This document shows, one piece after another, positions 48,555-56,554 of a DNA stretch of 64,000 bases. The stretch's first letter is position 1. Each line of letters begins with the position of its first letter. The notes beneath the pieces were generated by a model. That model was not told the origin of the DNA and did not search any database. It was given only the letters and a program-made list of their open reading frames with translations. The translations under genes and the position numbers were made by a program. The stretch lies in assembly GCA_001642415.1 (NCBI GenBank), contig LTDK01000172.1:62001-126000 (forward strand), given 5' to 3'. The stretch comes from Nematocida ironsii. Taxonomy: Eukaryota; Microsporidia.

Positions 48555-49262
48555 ATGAAACTAGTTGGAATAACTGGCGGTATATGCACAGGAACCAGTA
48601 CAGTGGTAGAATATATAGAAGATAAAGGATTTTCGGTTGTAAAAAAAAAAGAAGTCTGGCAATTCTTGCACAGTATACGGCGGTTCGCAAAGTACAATAT
48701 TCCCGTGGATATTTTTACCAACGAGAAGCTTAGGACATTAGTAAAGCCGTATATTGTTGAGTATATTAAAACACGGCAGAATTTCTTTAGGCTGGCGTGT
48801 AAGTCTGTGCTGTTCATTGACCTTCCTTTCTTGTTTGAGTGTGGATTAGAAGAGTACTTTACACACACTATTGTAGTAACATGCGGCCCAAAAACCCAGG
48901 AAGAAAGAATTCACAAAAAGTACAGTACTGCTTCAAGCAAACCAGAGAAATACGATGAGTCCAGAACAATCCACCAAATAATGGAAGTTGTAGAGACTGA
49001 AATGAATATAGCAGAAAAGAGAAAGAAGTGTACATATGTTATAGATAATAATAAAGGAGTAGAAAACACTTATAGCCAGCTGGACAGTCTCCTGTATAAA
49101 TACTATAAGTACTCTGGATTCTACATAGCCATTATATGTATATCTATAACTGCAATAGTACTTCCTGTTCTAATTAAGTACAAGGAAAAAGCAAGCGAAA
49201 TCAGCAAAGCAATAAACCCACTCATAGAAAAGATAAAAGCAAGAATTACAAAATACGGCTGA
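48555..49262 (+). CDS. CAB5: Dephospho-CoA kinase-like protein with altered P-loop and membrane tail
   Basis: A 235-residue protein. The start KLVGITGGICTGTSTVVEY aligns with the CoaE P-loop, but the lysine expected at position 14 (GKST) is a threonine (GTST; codon ACC). Further CoaE landmarks are KLRTLVKP (about 76-83) and LFIDLPFLFECGLEE (about 95-109), followed by the strand-loop HTIVVTC and the later YVIDNN. A membrane helix (about 180-202) follows, unlike bacterial CoaE; yeast Cab5 is ER or mitochondria associated. The family phosphorylates dephospho-CoA in the last step of CoA synthesis. The family match is good; catalytic ability is uncertain without the lysine. Confidence 0.75.
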   Translation: MKLVGITGGICTGTSTVVEYIEDKGFSVVKKKEVWQFLHSIRRFAKYNIPVDIFTNEKLRTLVKPYIVEYIKTRQNFFRLACKSVLFIDLPFLFECGLEEYFTHTIVVTCGPKTQEERIHKKYSTASSKPEKYDESRTIHQIMEVVETEMNIAEKRKKCTYVIDNNKGVENTYSQLDSLLYKYYKYSGFYIAIICISITAIVLPVLIKYKEKASEISKAINPLIEKIKARITKYG

Positions 49263-49311
49263 TGAGATAAATTATCTGTCCTTTAAATAAAGAACTAACT
49301 AGAATTTATGT

Positions 49312-49656
49312 TTATTCTTTGAATATAATTTCTCCCTCTTCTTCTGGCTCTACTGTCTTGTTTACTGCTAATGGGTCAGAATCATACAGACTTGGGTAGT
49401 CGTTTTCGGTTAAGTAGTGCTTTCTTCTTATGTATTCTATTCCTTTCTTGTTGATTACATAATATCCATCTCTCCAAGCAAAGACCTTTTCTACACATCC
49501 TTTGGAGTATAAGCTTCTTACTATCTTCATAACCTTAAAGTTGGCGACATTCACGTATGGATGTGGCTTAAGTGATCTGTTGAATTGGACTACAATACAT
49601 CCTTTGTCAAATATGAATCTCTGTACCTCTTTTATTTCGTTGGTTGGAATGTGCAT
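49312..49656 (-). CDS. RPS10: Ribosomal protein eS10
   Basis: A 114-residue protein with the winged-helix eS10 core. HPYVNVANFKVMKIVRSLYSKG (about 32-53) and VFAWRDGYYVINKKGIEYIR (about 58-77) match the family's HPxL...NLxVMKxMQSLxSxG...FAWRxFYWYLTxEGIxYLR. It sits at the 40S head near the mRNA entry/beak. The C-terminus is short and acidic, lacking the basic Arg/Gly tail of many eukaryotes. The ATG is preceded by TCCTTGTAAA, similar to the eIF5A leader. Confidence 0.9.
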   Translation of the reverse strand: MHIPTNEIKEVQRFIFDKGCIVVQFNRSLKPHPYVNVANFKVMKIVRSLYSKGCVEKVFAWRDGYYVINKKGIEYIRRKHYLTENDYPSLYDSDPLAVNKTVEPEEEGEIIFKE

Positions 49657-49756
49657 TTTACAAGGATAGTAAAAAAAAATTAACCAAGTACTTCAAAGAA
49701 AATTCGCCCATTTCTTAGAAAATATGACATTCTGCCATATTTGAAAGAAATGCGCT

Positions 49757-49864
49757 CTAGCGCAAGCCGGTTGCTCTTTCAATTTTTTTGCGTATAAGCA
49801 TGGCCATGTAGCATATTACAGAGACTACTATAAATATAATTAGAAGTTTTATTTCAAATTCCAT
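49757..49864 (-). CDS. 35-residue membrane micropeptide
   Basis: ATG at 49864, TAG at 49757. The peptide starts MEFEIKLLIIFIVVSVICYM (one membrane helix, about 6-24) and ends in a basic segment with RKKIERATGLR. The composition is that of a designed-looking single-pass peptide rather than random AT-rich DNA, and the G+C content rises across it. The size is like Ost4, Tom5-type or SERCA-regulator peptides, but I cannot match it to any of them. It lies upstream of eS10 on the same strand. Confidence 0.45.
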   Translation of the reverse strand: MEFEIKLLIIFIVVSVICYMAMLIRKKIERATGLR

Positions 49865-50230
49865 TTAGTACATGCAAATTTCTTTGCTGAATATTAATTA
49901 ATGCTAGAATACATAATCACTTTATAGTGCTGCATCAGAAATCAAATGTATACTCGATTCTTAATTTCACTTATAAAGTCTGTGCCATCGGAATAGTATA
50001 CACAGAACTGTAAACCGTGCTTCTGCACTAATAACTAAATTACTATGAGAGAGCAATATTAGACAAAAATAAAAGTACTATTTATTATTGAAGAGTATAT
50101 TTAAAGAATTCCTATTACATTATTTCGGAGTATATCTTATAGTACGTAGCTATTCAATGGCTTAATATATATTATATTGGCTTAATTTGAGCTATATCTA
50201 TCTTTTATCTTGATATTAAATTCTTTTTAT
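49865..50230. other. Intergenic region
   Basis: AT-rich DNA between the micropeptide and the first of three small membrane protein genes. Nothing else is seen. Confidence 0.45.
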
Positions 50231-50641
50231 ATGCACACCTCTGGATTATGGGATATTATATGCCTCTCTGTTTTTAAGATATACTGGTTTGTCATTGTAA
50301 GACAGAGGTTCTTTCTCTTCCCAAAGCAGTTTCTTCTTTATATTTTTGATAATTTATGGATTATCTCTGCAATTATTGTGCTATGCGCTTCTATTGTATA
50401 CCATGGTAAGTTTTATTTAGAGCCTTCTGCTGCACCGCTTTCTCTTGTTCTCTGCTTCTGCGCACCATCTTTCTTTTTTCTCATATACTACATAACATAC
50501 CACATGTGCTCTGCTCCTTCGCTGCCTAGCTATACTACTAGAAATATACATCGGCCAGAACCACTTGAAGTTTTCATATATATTAACTCAAATGGAGAAG
50601 AGTGCACGCTTTTCACCCGGCCTGCAGAGACACCAAATTAA
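50231..50641 (+). CDS. Small membrane protein 1 of 3, unrecognised
   Basis: A 136-residue protein from ATG 50231 (an in-frame TTG upstream at 50210 is not used). Two or three hydrophobic segments (about 10-30, 43-58 and 70-93) precede a hydrophilic C-terminal tail (RPEPLEVFIYINSNGEECTLF). It is the first of three consecutive same-strand genes with pyrimidine-rich, more GC-rich sequence than the flanks. No known family is recognised. Confidence 0.55.
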   Translation: MHTSGLWDIICLSVFKIYWFVIVRQRFFLFPKQFLLYIFDNLWIISAIIVLCASIVYHGKFYLEPSAAPLSLVLCFCAPSFFFLIYYITYHMCSAPSLPSYTTRNIHRPEPLEVFIYINSNGEECTLFTRPAETPN

Positions 50642-50723
50642 ATACAATGAATCAGAAAACACTTTATTTTAATCTACTTTCATTTATCTTTTGTTCTTTT
50701 TAATATTTCTTTTTATCCTTTGT

Positions 50724-51071
50724 ATGAACCAGCAAGTAAATATTCATAGAACTCCAGAATTCTTTTCCAAGTTCTATCTCCTGTTATTTCCTTCTTTTAG
50801 GCTAATAATAGATGACTATCGATTCTTCTCCTTTATACTTTTCTATAAAGTGCTTGGTCTTACTTACGCACTGATGTTTTCTATTTCTCTTATTGCTGGG
50901 CTTGCTGCATACCCCCCTGTTTCATTTTATAGAGCTGTTCTACTATTTATATACTTTTTGTTCTTTCTCTCTCTTTTTTGTTATAGCACATGCATTATAT
51001 ACGCGAACTCAAACCATCCACTGTTTCTTGGCAAAAAAAGACATATTAAATCTTCACTAGGAAGCAAATAA
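50724..51071 (+). CDS. Small membrane protein 2 of 3, unrecognised
   Basis: A 115-residue protein from ATG 50724 (upstream in-frame TTG at 50691 rejected). Two hydrophobic hairpin segments (about 38-60 and 70-95) and a short basic tail ending GKKRHIKSSLGSK. The pattern of an aspartate/arginine-led first helix is also seen in the neighbours, so the trio may be old paralogues. A minus-strand ATCGGGTTAT motif overlaps the stop codon. Confidence 0.55.
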   Translation: MNQQVNIHRTPEFFSKFYLLLFPSFRLIIDDYRFFSFILFYKVLGLTYALMFSISLIAGLAAYPPVSFYRAVLLFIYFLFFLSLFCYSTCIIYANSNHPLFLGKKRHIKSSLGSK

Positions 51072-51189
51072 CCCGATATCTCTGTATATATCACACAACT
51101 CACAATAAAACACCCCTTTTCTCATAACAAATGTTTTTCATAATTGTGAGTTATTCTTACATGCATTCTCTTTTTTATTTTTGTAGCAT

Positions 51190-51393
51190 ATGCCAATTCA
51201 CAAATACAAACACAATAACTACTACGATCACGAGTACTTTTCATGTTCTGACAGATTCTTCTTTGTTATAATTGGGCTTATCTGCATTCACGCCCTCGCA
51301 ATCTATCTTTCTGAGATGGACAATTGCTCTGCCATTCTTCTTGTGGTTTCTTTATGCTCTACCCTCATCATCTTTGCCTTAGCTCTGTTTTAG
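51190..51393 (+). CDS. Small membrane protein 3 of 3, unrecognised
   Basis: A 67-residue protein. A hydrophilic start rich in His/Tyr/Asn (MPIHKYKHNNYYDHEYF) precedes two membrane segments (about 22-40 and 47-66), forming a hairpin that ends the protein. It lies 118 bp after the second gene on the same strand. No family recognised. Confidence 0.5.
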   Translation: MPIHKYKHNNYYDHEYFSCSDRFFFVIIGLICIHALAIYLSEMDNCSAILLVVSLCSTLIIFALALF

Positions 51394-52097
51394 GGCCTCT
51401 TACTTGTCCCTCTCTATCTTTATTCTATAATGTAATGAAAATACCTAACCCTTCTTTAAAAAATAAATGTAAACAGTTATAATTACTCTTATAGATATAC
51501 ATCAATTCTCTATATATATTGTTATCTAGTGCATTCTTATCCGAAATACAACCAAATTCTTTGTCTCCTTTTCTAGAAACCTCCTGAAATTCAAATTACT
51601 TATATTTAATATGTAAAATTATATAAAACTGCAATTATATAAATAATTTCAGGTATTTTATGTTTTTGGTTTTATACATCCTAAGGAAATTTATCTTCTT
51701 TTACAACCCGTTACTATACCTCTATATATAGCTCAAAATACGCACAATACCCCATTATACACAGCATTATGCACTAAAAACACTCAAATTATACTTCTTC
51801 TAATATAGCCTAAATAACCAATATCTTATATATATGGCTATAATAAACATATATTACTGCTGGTTATCGTATACTACCGCATATTTAGTACTTTCCAGTA
51901 CATTAACCCAGTGCACCTATCCCCATTGGGTGCTGCTTTGTTCTGAGCAATTCTCTATAAAAATTTGTTTAAAACGTTTTTCTTTATATACCTTTATTTT
52001 AATAAATATTTAAATTATTCAACAATCATTTTATTGAAGGTAATTAATTAACTACATAAATAAAAATATATAAAGATAGGAAAAACTTAGAAAATAA
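51394..52097. other. Long intergenic region
   Basis: About 700 bp with no convincing gene. A GC-richer patch at 51905-51935 (GTGCACCTATCCCCATTGGG) could form a short hairpin. The rest is AT-rich, with TATATA strings and no orderly repeat. Confidence 0.45.
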
Positions 52098-52928
52098 ATG
52101 TGTAATAATTCTGAGAAGGAAGATATTAGGCCAGTTTTTAATAGAATTGTAATTCCAATTGAAATTAAAGAGTATAAACCAAAATTAACAGAATATAGGC
52201 CACAGACTATGGCTCTATTTAAGCATTTGGCAAGTACACCAGTGCACCCATGGTCAAAATTTGAAAATCAACTGGAAGAGCATTATGAAGAGTTATACAG
52301 TCTAGAACTGAGTATGGAGTGTGAGTGGAGCCAATTGCTTAGGGCAGATGATGATATAAGAAGAAATGAGTTCTATTATTTGATACAGGAGATTATTTCT
52401 GTGAAGAAATACTTAGACCACTGCAAAAACTTTAATATATCCATAGGTGTGGTATCCCCCTCTCACATAGTCACTAAACTGAATGACCTTTTAATCCCTG
52501 TGAGCATAAATAATGAAAAGTTTAAGGTAGTGAATGACTCTTCTAATAAAACAGACTTTGTACTATACATAGTTAAAACTCCACCGGATTCTACTGAAAG
52601 CGCGCCTGCCGTTTATGAAATTACCAGAGATGAGAATTCTGTATCAAATGATCAGCCTAATAATGTGCCAAGTAGTTCTTCATGCAGTATTAATATTCAA
52701 AATAACAATACAGGTTTAAAGAAAGGTGCATGCTCTGCCTGTAGAAATTTGTGTGAGTGGGTGTTGTATATTATTACATACCCCTTTTCTAATATAGAAT
52801 GTAATGAAAGCCTCCTGCGCACAGTTATTAATATTGTATGCGGTGCTATATTTATTTTACTGGGGATTTTTATTCTAGTCAAATATATATTATGGGCAAT
52901 ACATGCATTTGAAAATGAGAGTAATTAA
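52098..52928 (+). CDS. Tail-anchored unknown
   Basis: A 276-residue protein. The N-terminal domain (about 1-170) is soluble-looking with a Pro/Thr-rich beginning. A Ser/Asn-rich linker (about 180-208) follows, then a cysteine cluster (GACSACRNLCEW, about 213-224) that may be palmitoylated or bind metal, and a C-terminal membrane helix (about 245-268). No family recognised. The clean ATG and protein-like composition support a gene. Confidence 0.6.
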   Translation: MCNNSEKEDIRPVFNRIVIPIEIKEYKPKLTEYRPQTMALFKHLASTPVHPWSKFENQLEEHYEELYSLELSMECEWSQLLRADDDIRRNEFYYLIQEIISVKKYLDHCKNFNISIGVVSPSHIVTKLNDLLIPVSINNEKFKVVNDSSNKTDFVLYIVKTPPDSTESAPAVYEITRDENSVSNDQPNNVPSSSSCSINIQNNNTGLKKGACSACRNLCEWVLYIITYPFSNIECNESLLRTVINIVCGAIFILLGIFILVKYILWAIHAFENESN

Positions 52929-53179
52929 TTTAAATACAGTAGCTTTCGGACTGAATGAGAAACAAAGCAAGTCATTCTTAAATGAATATCTAAATAAATA
53001 GATATATAAAGTTTAAATTTCCTATTCCTCGTTTCTAAGAAAGATGGATATGCAGCACTGCTAGTGGAGAGTGCATATGCATATATACTTATATTAAGTA
53101 GATGTAACAAGATGTCTGCTATTTATAGCAATTATAGGTTTCTGGTGTATAATAGAGAAGAAGAAGTAAAATTTTATTA

Positions 53180-53806
53180 ATGTGTGACCAGGAAGAAATA
53201 CGCAAGTTATGGCTGTGCCAGAAAACAATCTTCCAAATGATGAAGTGCCGTGGATATACGGTTTCTGAAGCAGATCTAGAAATGGATCTCGATCTGTTTA
53301 AAACCTCGTACCCTGCGCTTATAAACACGGGGAGCAAGCACTCACTTTCAATGCTTTTCCAGCATACTACTATGCCAGAAAAACAGCTTTTTGTCTTTTT
53401 CCCGGACAATGCGTATTTTAAGGCAAAGGATATAAAGCTGTATACCTCTACACTGGGAAAGCAAAACATACACAATGGAATAATTGTGTGCAAAGAAACT
53501 CTTAAAGCGCACAGTCTTAAAGCACTGGATGAGTCAAGAAAGGAATATGACTTAGAGCTATTCTACATACGAGAGCTGCTTTTTAATATTACGAAGCACA
53601 AGGATGTGCCCAAGCATATTTTACTTACAGATGAGGAGAAGAAGAATGTCTTAAAAGAAAGAAAAGTGGGTGAGGCACAGCTTAAGAAGATATTAGTAGA
53701 TGATCCTGTCAATAGATATTATGCAGGAAAGAGAGGGCAAGTCTACAGAATAATAAGAAATTCAGAAACTGCCGGTATTTCAATAGAGTACAGAATAGTA
53801 GAGTAA
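53180..53806 (+). CDS. RPB5: RNA polymerase I/II/III shared subunit RPB5 (ABC27)
   Basis: A 208-residue protein. The N-terminal jaw domain (about 1-135) is diverged but complete. The C-terminal assembly domain (about 136-208) is highly conserved: VPKHILLTDEEKKNVL, DPVNRYYAGKRGQVYRIIR and SETAGISIEYRIV. RPB5 sits in the lower jaw of all three nuclear polymerases; this window also encodes the Pol I largest subunit. Length is as in yeast (215). It is followed by ferredoxin and the YL1_C gene in the same direction with gaps under 90 bp. Confidence 0.95.
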   Translation: MCDQEEIRKLWLCQKTIFQMMKCRGYTVSEADLEMDLDLFKTSYPALINTGSKHSLSMLFQHTTMPEKQLFVFFPDNAYFKAKDIKLYTSTLGKQNIHNGIIVCKETLKAHSLKALDESRKEYDLELFYIRELLFNITKHKDVPKHILLTDEEKKNVLKERKVGEAQLKKILVDDPVNRYYAGKRGQVYRIIRNSETAGISIEYRIVE

Positions 53807-53838
53807 AATAAGATACGCAGTATACGCAAAGTATTTGT

Positions 53839-53848
53839 TTCGGGTTAT
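53839..53848 (+). promoter_or_regulatory. TTCGGGTTAT motif upstream of ferredoxin
   Basis: A single copy lies 43 bp before the ferredoxin ATG in the 84-bp spacer after RPB5. It is the same 10-mer seen around the proteasome genes. Confidence 0.4.
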
Positions 53849-53890
53849 AAATATCTCTCAATTTTTTGATCTGCTCTTATAGATATATCA

Positions 53891-54274
53891 ATGTGCTTGC
53901 ACTTGCTGCTGGCTGTTATGCCTTCTTTTTTTTTATTCTATATGGGATTAGTTAAGCTACTGTTTGAATTTAAGAATTCATTAATTCCTGTGGCCGTGAA
54001 AAGGGGCATAACTTTATTAGAGGCGGCTGCACAGAACCCAACTGTGCCACTACGCGGTGCATGCGAAGGATCTCTGGCATGCACTACTTGTCACGTGGTG
54101 TTAGATAAGTCTGTGTTTAAAAAGTGCGGAGCTGCATCAGAAAGAGAGGAGGATCTGCTGGACACAAGCAAGCTTCTTACATCTACATCTAGACTAGGGT
54201 GCCAAGTAAAGGTAATTCCAGAAATGGAAAACAGTATAATCAGAATACCAAATATTAACAAAAATATACTGTAG
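53891..54274 (+). CDS. YAH1: Adrenodoxin-type [2Fe-2S] ferredoxin
   Basis: A 127-residue protein. The four cluster cysteines are C58, C64, C67 and C104 (CEGSLACTTC, then SRLGCQV), with the acidic partner-binding stretch EREEDLLD at 84-91. In microsporidia this ferredoxin supplies electrons for Fe-S cluster assembly in the mitosome, with its NADPH reductase. The first ATG (53891) gives a hydrophobic 17-residue leader that is not a classical targeting peptide; ATG 53942 would start at the first beta strand. It is much shorter than yeast Yah1 (172), as for other microsporidian forms. Confidence 0.92.
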   Translation: MCLHLLLAVMPSFFLFYMGLVKLLFEFKNSLIPVAVKRGITLLEAAAQNPTVPLRGACEGSLACTTCHVVLDKSVFKKCGAASEREEDLLDTSKLLTSTSRLGCQVKVIPEMENSIIRIPNINKNIL

Positions 54275-54325
54275 CCATTTATTATACAACAGAGAACTTT
54301 AGGCCCCGCTGCAGTAAAATTATTT

Positions 54326-54607
54326 ATGAAAGCAAAGAAGAACAAAACACTTAAGCAGCTGCACGCAAGAATATCCAGCGAATCTCCTCTCTACATTGCA
54401 CTATTTAATAGAGTGTCGGTTAAGCCGCAGCTACAGCTATGCGATATTACAGGCCTGCACGCAAAGTATGTGTGTCCAAAGACAGGCCTGCAGTACAGCT
54501 CATGCCAAGTATATGAAAGACTGCGAGAAATGCCAACAGAAAATGCACAAATTCTGGGCAGCATCCGGCAGATGGGAAAAGAGCTCTCTACACTAACAAA
54601 GAAATAA
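54326..54607 (+). CDS. IES6: YL1 C-terminal-domain protein, Ies6/INO80C-like
   Basis: A 93-residue protein. A basic start (KAKKNKTLKQLHARI) precedes the YL1_C motif: LCDITGLHAKYVCPKTGLQY (about 38-57), then YERLREMP. This domain occurs at the C-terminus of Swc2/VPS72 (SWR1 complex) and of Ies6/INO80C, which pairs with Arp5 in INO80. The small size and the N-terminal LKQL favour Ies6, but a truncated Swc2 remains possible. Either way it is a chromatin-remodelling subunit. It is 51 bp after ferredoxin. Confidence 0.78.
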   Translation: MKAKKNKTLKQLHARISSESPLYIALFNRVSVKPQLQLCDITGLHAKYVCPKTGLQYSSCQVYERLREMPTENAQILGSIRQMGKELSTLTKK

Positions 54608-54704
54608 ATCCATAATAAAATTTACGAAAACTCTTATAAACGGCAAAATACGCCAATACACGGTGGATTAAATTATAAAGATCAGAAGAATAGAATAAGT
54701 AGAT

Positions 54705-55304
54705 TTATTCAATGTTAGAAAGGATGTTGTCTAGCTCCTTTTTAAAGGTGGGGCTGGCAAGAAGCTCCTGCTTCTTCTTTTCGTTCTGCTCCTTTTCTTT
54801 CTGTGCTACAGATACTCTCTTAATTCTCTCAGCCTCGAACTTCTCAAGAAGTCCTGCGCTGGTCCATCCCATCTGCACACAAATCTCTCCAAGAGTGCAT
54901 GTCTTAGTGACTGGGTTTAACTTGGTCTCTGCAAGTACGTGAGAAACTACAACTCTTTCCTGTAATTCATACTCCATTGGAATTCCATCGAATGCCTTTA
55001 ATCTGGCGTAGTCCATAGATCCCTGCTTTCCTTTGTACTTAAGCATACCTCTAACAATTCTCTTGAAGCACTTAGATGGCTCCTTGTAGTGGAATGGTCC
55101 CTTCTGTGGGTTTACAAGACATCTCTTTCTCTTCTTGTCCTTATATATACTTACCATTCTTTCAATAGGGGATGAGAAAACAAGACCTTCTGATCTTAAA
55201 ATTACAACACTGTAACCTTCTCTTAATGACTTTGCTACGTATGCAGCTAATCTTCCTACGATATGGCCTTTTGCATCAATAACGAGTTTTGTTCCGTGTG
55301 CCAT
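54705..55304 (-). CDS. RPL13A: Ribosomal protein uL13
   Basis: A 199-residue protein. KLVIDAKGHIVGRLAAYVAKSL begins the uL13 fold. NPQKGPFHYKEPSKCFKRIVRGML, the central RNA-binding part, and LKAFDGIPMEYE are family signatures. The C-terminal extension is helical and Lys/Glu-rich, as in eukaryotic L13a/L16. A large-subunit protein. On the minus strand the ATG is preceded by AGCCCAAGTAAGAAAT and, further out, by a T-rich tract (55328-55340), combining both start-site signals seen in this window. Confidence 0.95.
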   Translation of the reverse strand: MAHGTKLVIDAKGHIVGRLAAYVAKSLREGYSVVILRSEGLVFSSPIERMVSIYKDKKRKRCLVNPQKGPFHYKEPSKCFKRIVRGMLKYKGKQGSMDYARLKAFDGIPMEYELQERVVVSHVLAETKLNPVTKTCTLGEICVQMGWTSAGLLEKFEAERIKRVSVAQKEKEQNEKKKQELLASPTFKKELDNILSNIE

Positions 55305-55601
55305 ATTTCTTACTTGGGCTAAAAATTAAAAAAATATTTATATTAAGAAGCCGGTGCATCAAGCTAAATATTGTCATAAATACAGCCAGCCAAACACACT
55401 GCATAGCCTTGCTAAGCATTCTCGTGGACTAGATATTTTGTAAAGCATGGAAGCACTGGGTCCTGCTGTGTTTAATATAAACTGAATATTTATCACTTTT
55501 TACAGATACTTCTTCCAAACAAGAAAGCATATTTAACGAATATTTTATTTATCTATTATTATAACGTGTATGTGCGATGCTTTATAATATAAAGTACAAA
55601 A

Positions 55602-56387
55602 TTACTTCTTTCCTATCTTTTTAAAGGCTCGCCCCTTGCTTAGCTGTATTTCTCGTAGATCTTGCTTTTCCAGATGAAGAATTCCAAGCGTGCTGTTTAA
55701 AATACCCTTTTCCACGTTTTTTATCTTCTTTTCTGTCTGCCTGACCTGTTTGCTTGTTTCTTTCTGCTGTATAAAGTTCATTCTGTGCTCTTCAACTATT
55801 TCTAGTATGATTGGCGATGCAACCGGCACAAGTTTAAATGGCGATGGCTCTATCTCAAGCAAGTTTAGAACAATTGTATTCTCTAACAGGTCTATCCCTA
55901 TTGCATACTTAATTATACCCAGCCCAACAGAACTTGGCGGGGAGTCTCGTAGAAAGTCCATAAGCAAATTTAGCTTAAGCGGGTCAGTGTAACCGTTCCT
56001 ATATACAAGCAGAATGTGCAGGCTGTTTGTCAGTAGGCTTAGGTCAGTAAGAGAGTGGGCAACTTTGTACTGCGCCAGCTCTACTATCTGAAACTCGTGG
56101 GTTCTTCCTATAATTAACCGCGGCTGGTTTGTCTTGTTTGTGTAAATATATGCGAATAATGAACAGTCCATTCTTTTTAGAAGGCCCTCCAGCTTTCCAT
56201 TAGAAACTGAGGAGTTTGATGTTGTTGGCTGGTATACTCCATCCTTGTCTGTGTATTTCACTGCATTCTGTTTGATGTTCATGAAGAATGAGATAAGTTG
56301 TGCCACTCCCGGTGTATTTGGAGTTGGTGAGAGGATTAAAAGCTTCTTGGCGGGTTCAATCACGCATGGCTTCTTGTCTTTTTTCAT
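55602..56387 (-). CDS. RPF2: Brix-domain ribosome biogenesis factor, Rpf2-like
   Basis: A 261-residue protein from ATG 56387 (an upstream in-frame TTG is not used). The Brix domain spans about 15-200, with LFAYIYTNKTNQPRLIIGRTHEFQIVEL as its central strand-turn. The C-terminal ILHLEKQDLREIQLSKGRAFKK matches the Rpf2 ending (hydrophobic-x-KQDL-x-x-hydrophobic-Q-x-x-K). Rpf2 with Rrs1 brings the 5S RNP (5S rRNA, uL5, uL18) into pre-60S particles in the nucleolus. The N-terminus is shorter than in yeast (344 residues total). Confidence 0.78.
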   Translation of the reverse strand: MKKDKKPCVIEPAKKLLILSPTPNTPGVAQLISFFMNIKQNAVKYTDKDGVYQPTTSNSSVSNGKLEGLLKRMDCSLFAYIYTNKTNQPRLIIGRTHEFQIVELAQYKVAHSLTDLSLLTNSLHILLVYRNGYTDPLKLNLLMDFLRDSPPSSVGLGIIKYAIGIDLLENTIVLNLLEIEPSPFKLVPVASPIILEIVEEHRMNFIQQKETSKQVRQTEKKIKNVEKGILNSTLGILHLEKQDLREIQLSKGRAFKKIGKK

Positions 56388-56554
56388 GGAGTAAAAATAT
56401 TTCTGCAATATACAATAATAATTTATTCAGTTATCCGTCGTGCATATTCTTTTCTGTAAAGCACTTCGGATGGGGGTTGTTATCTATACTAGTAACTAGC
56501 AAATATAACTGTGCAATTCTTTCTAAGAATTTTTATCATGCATGAATTTCTTCT

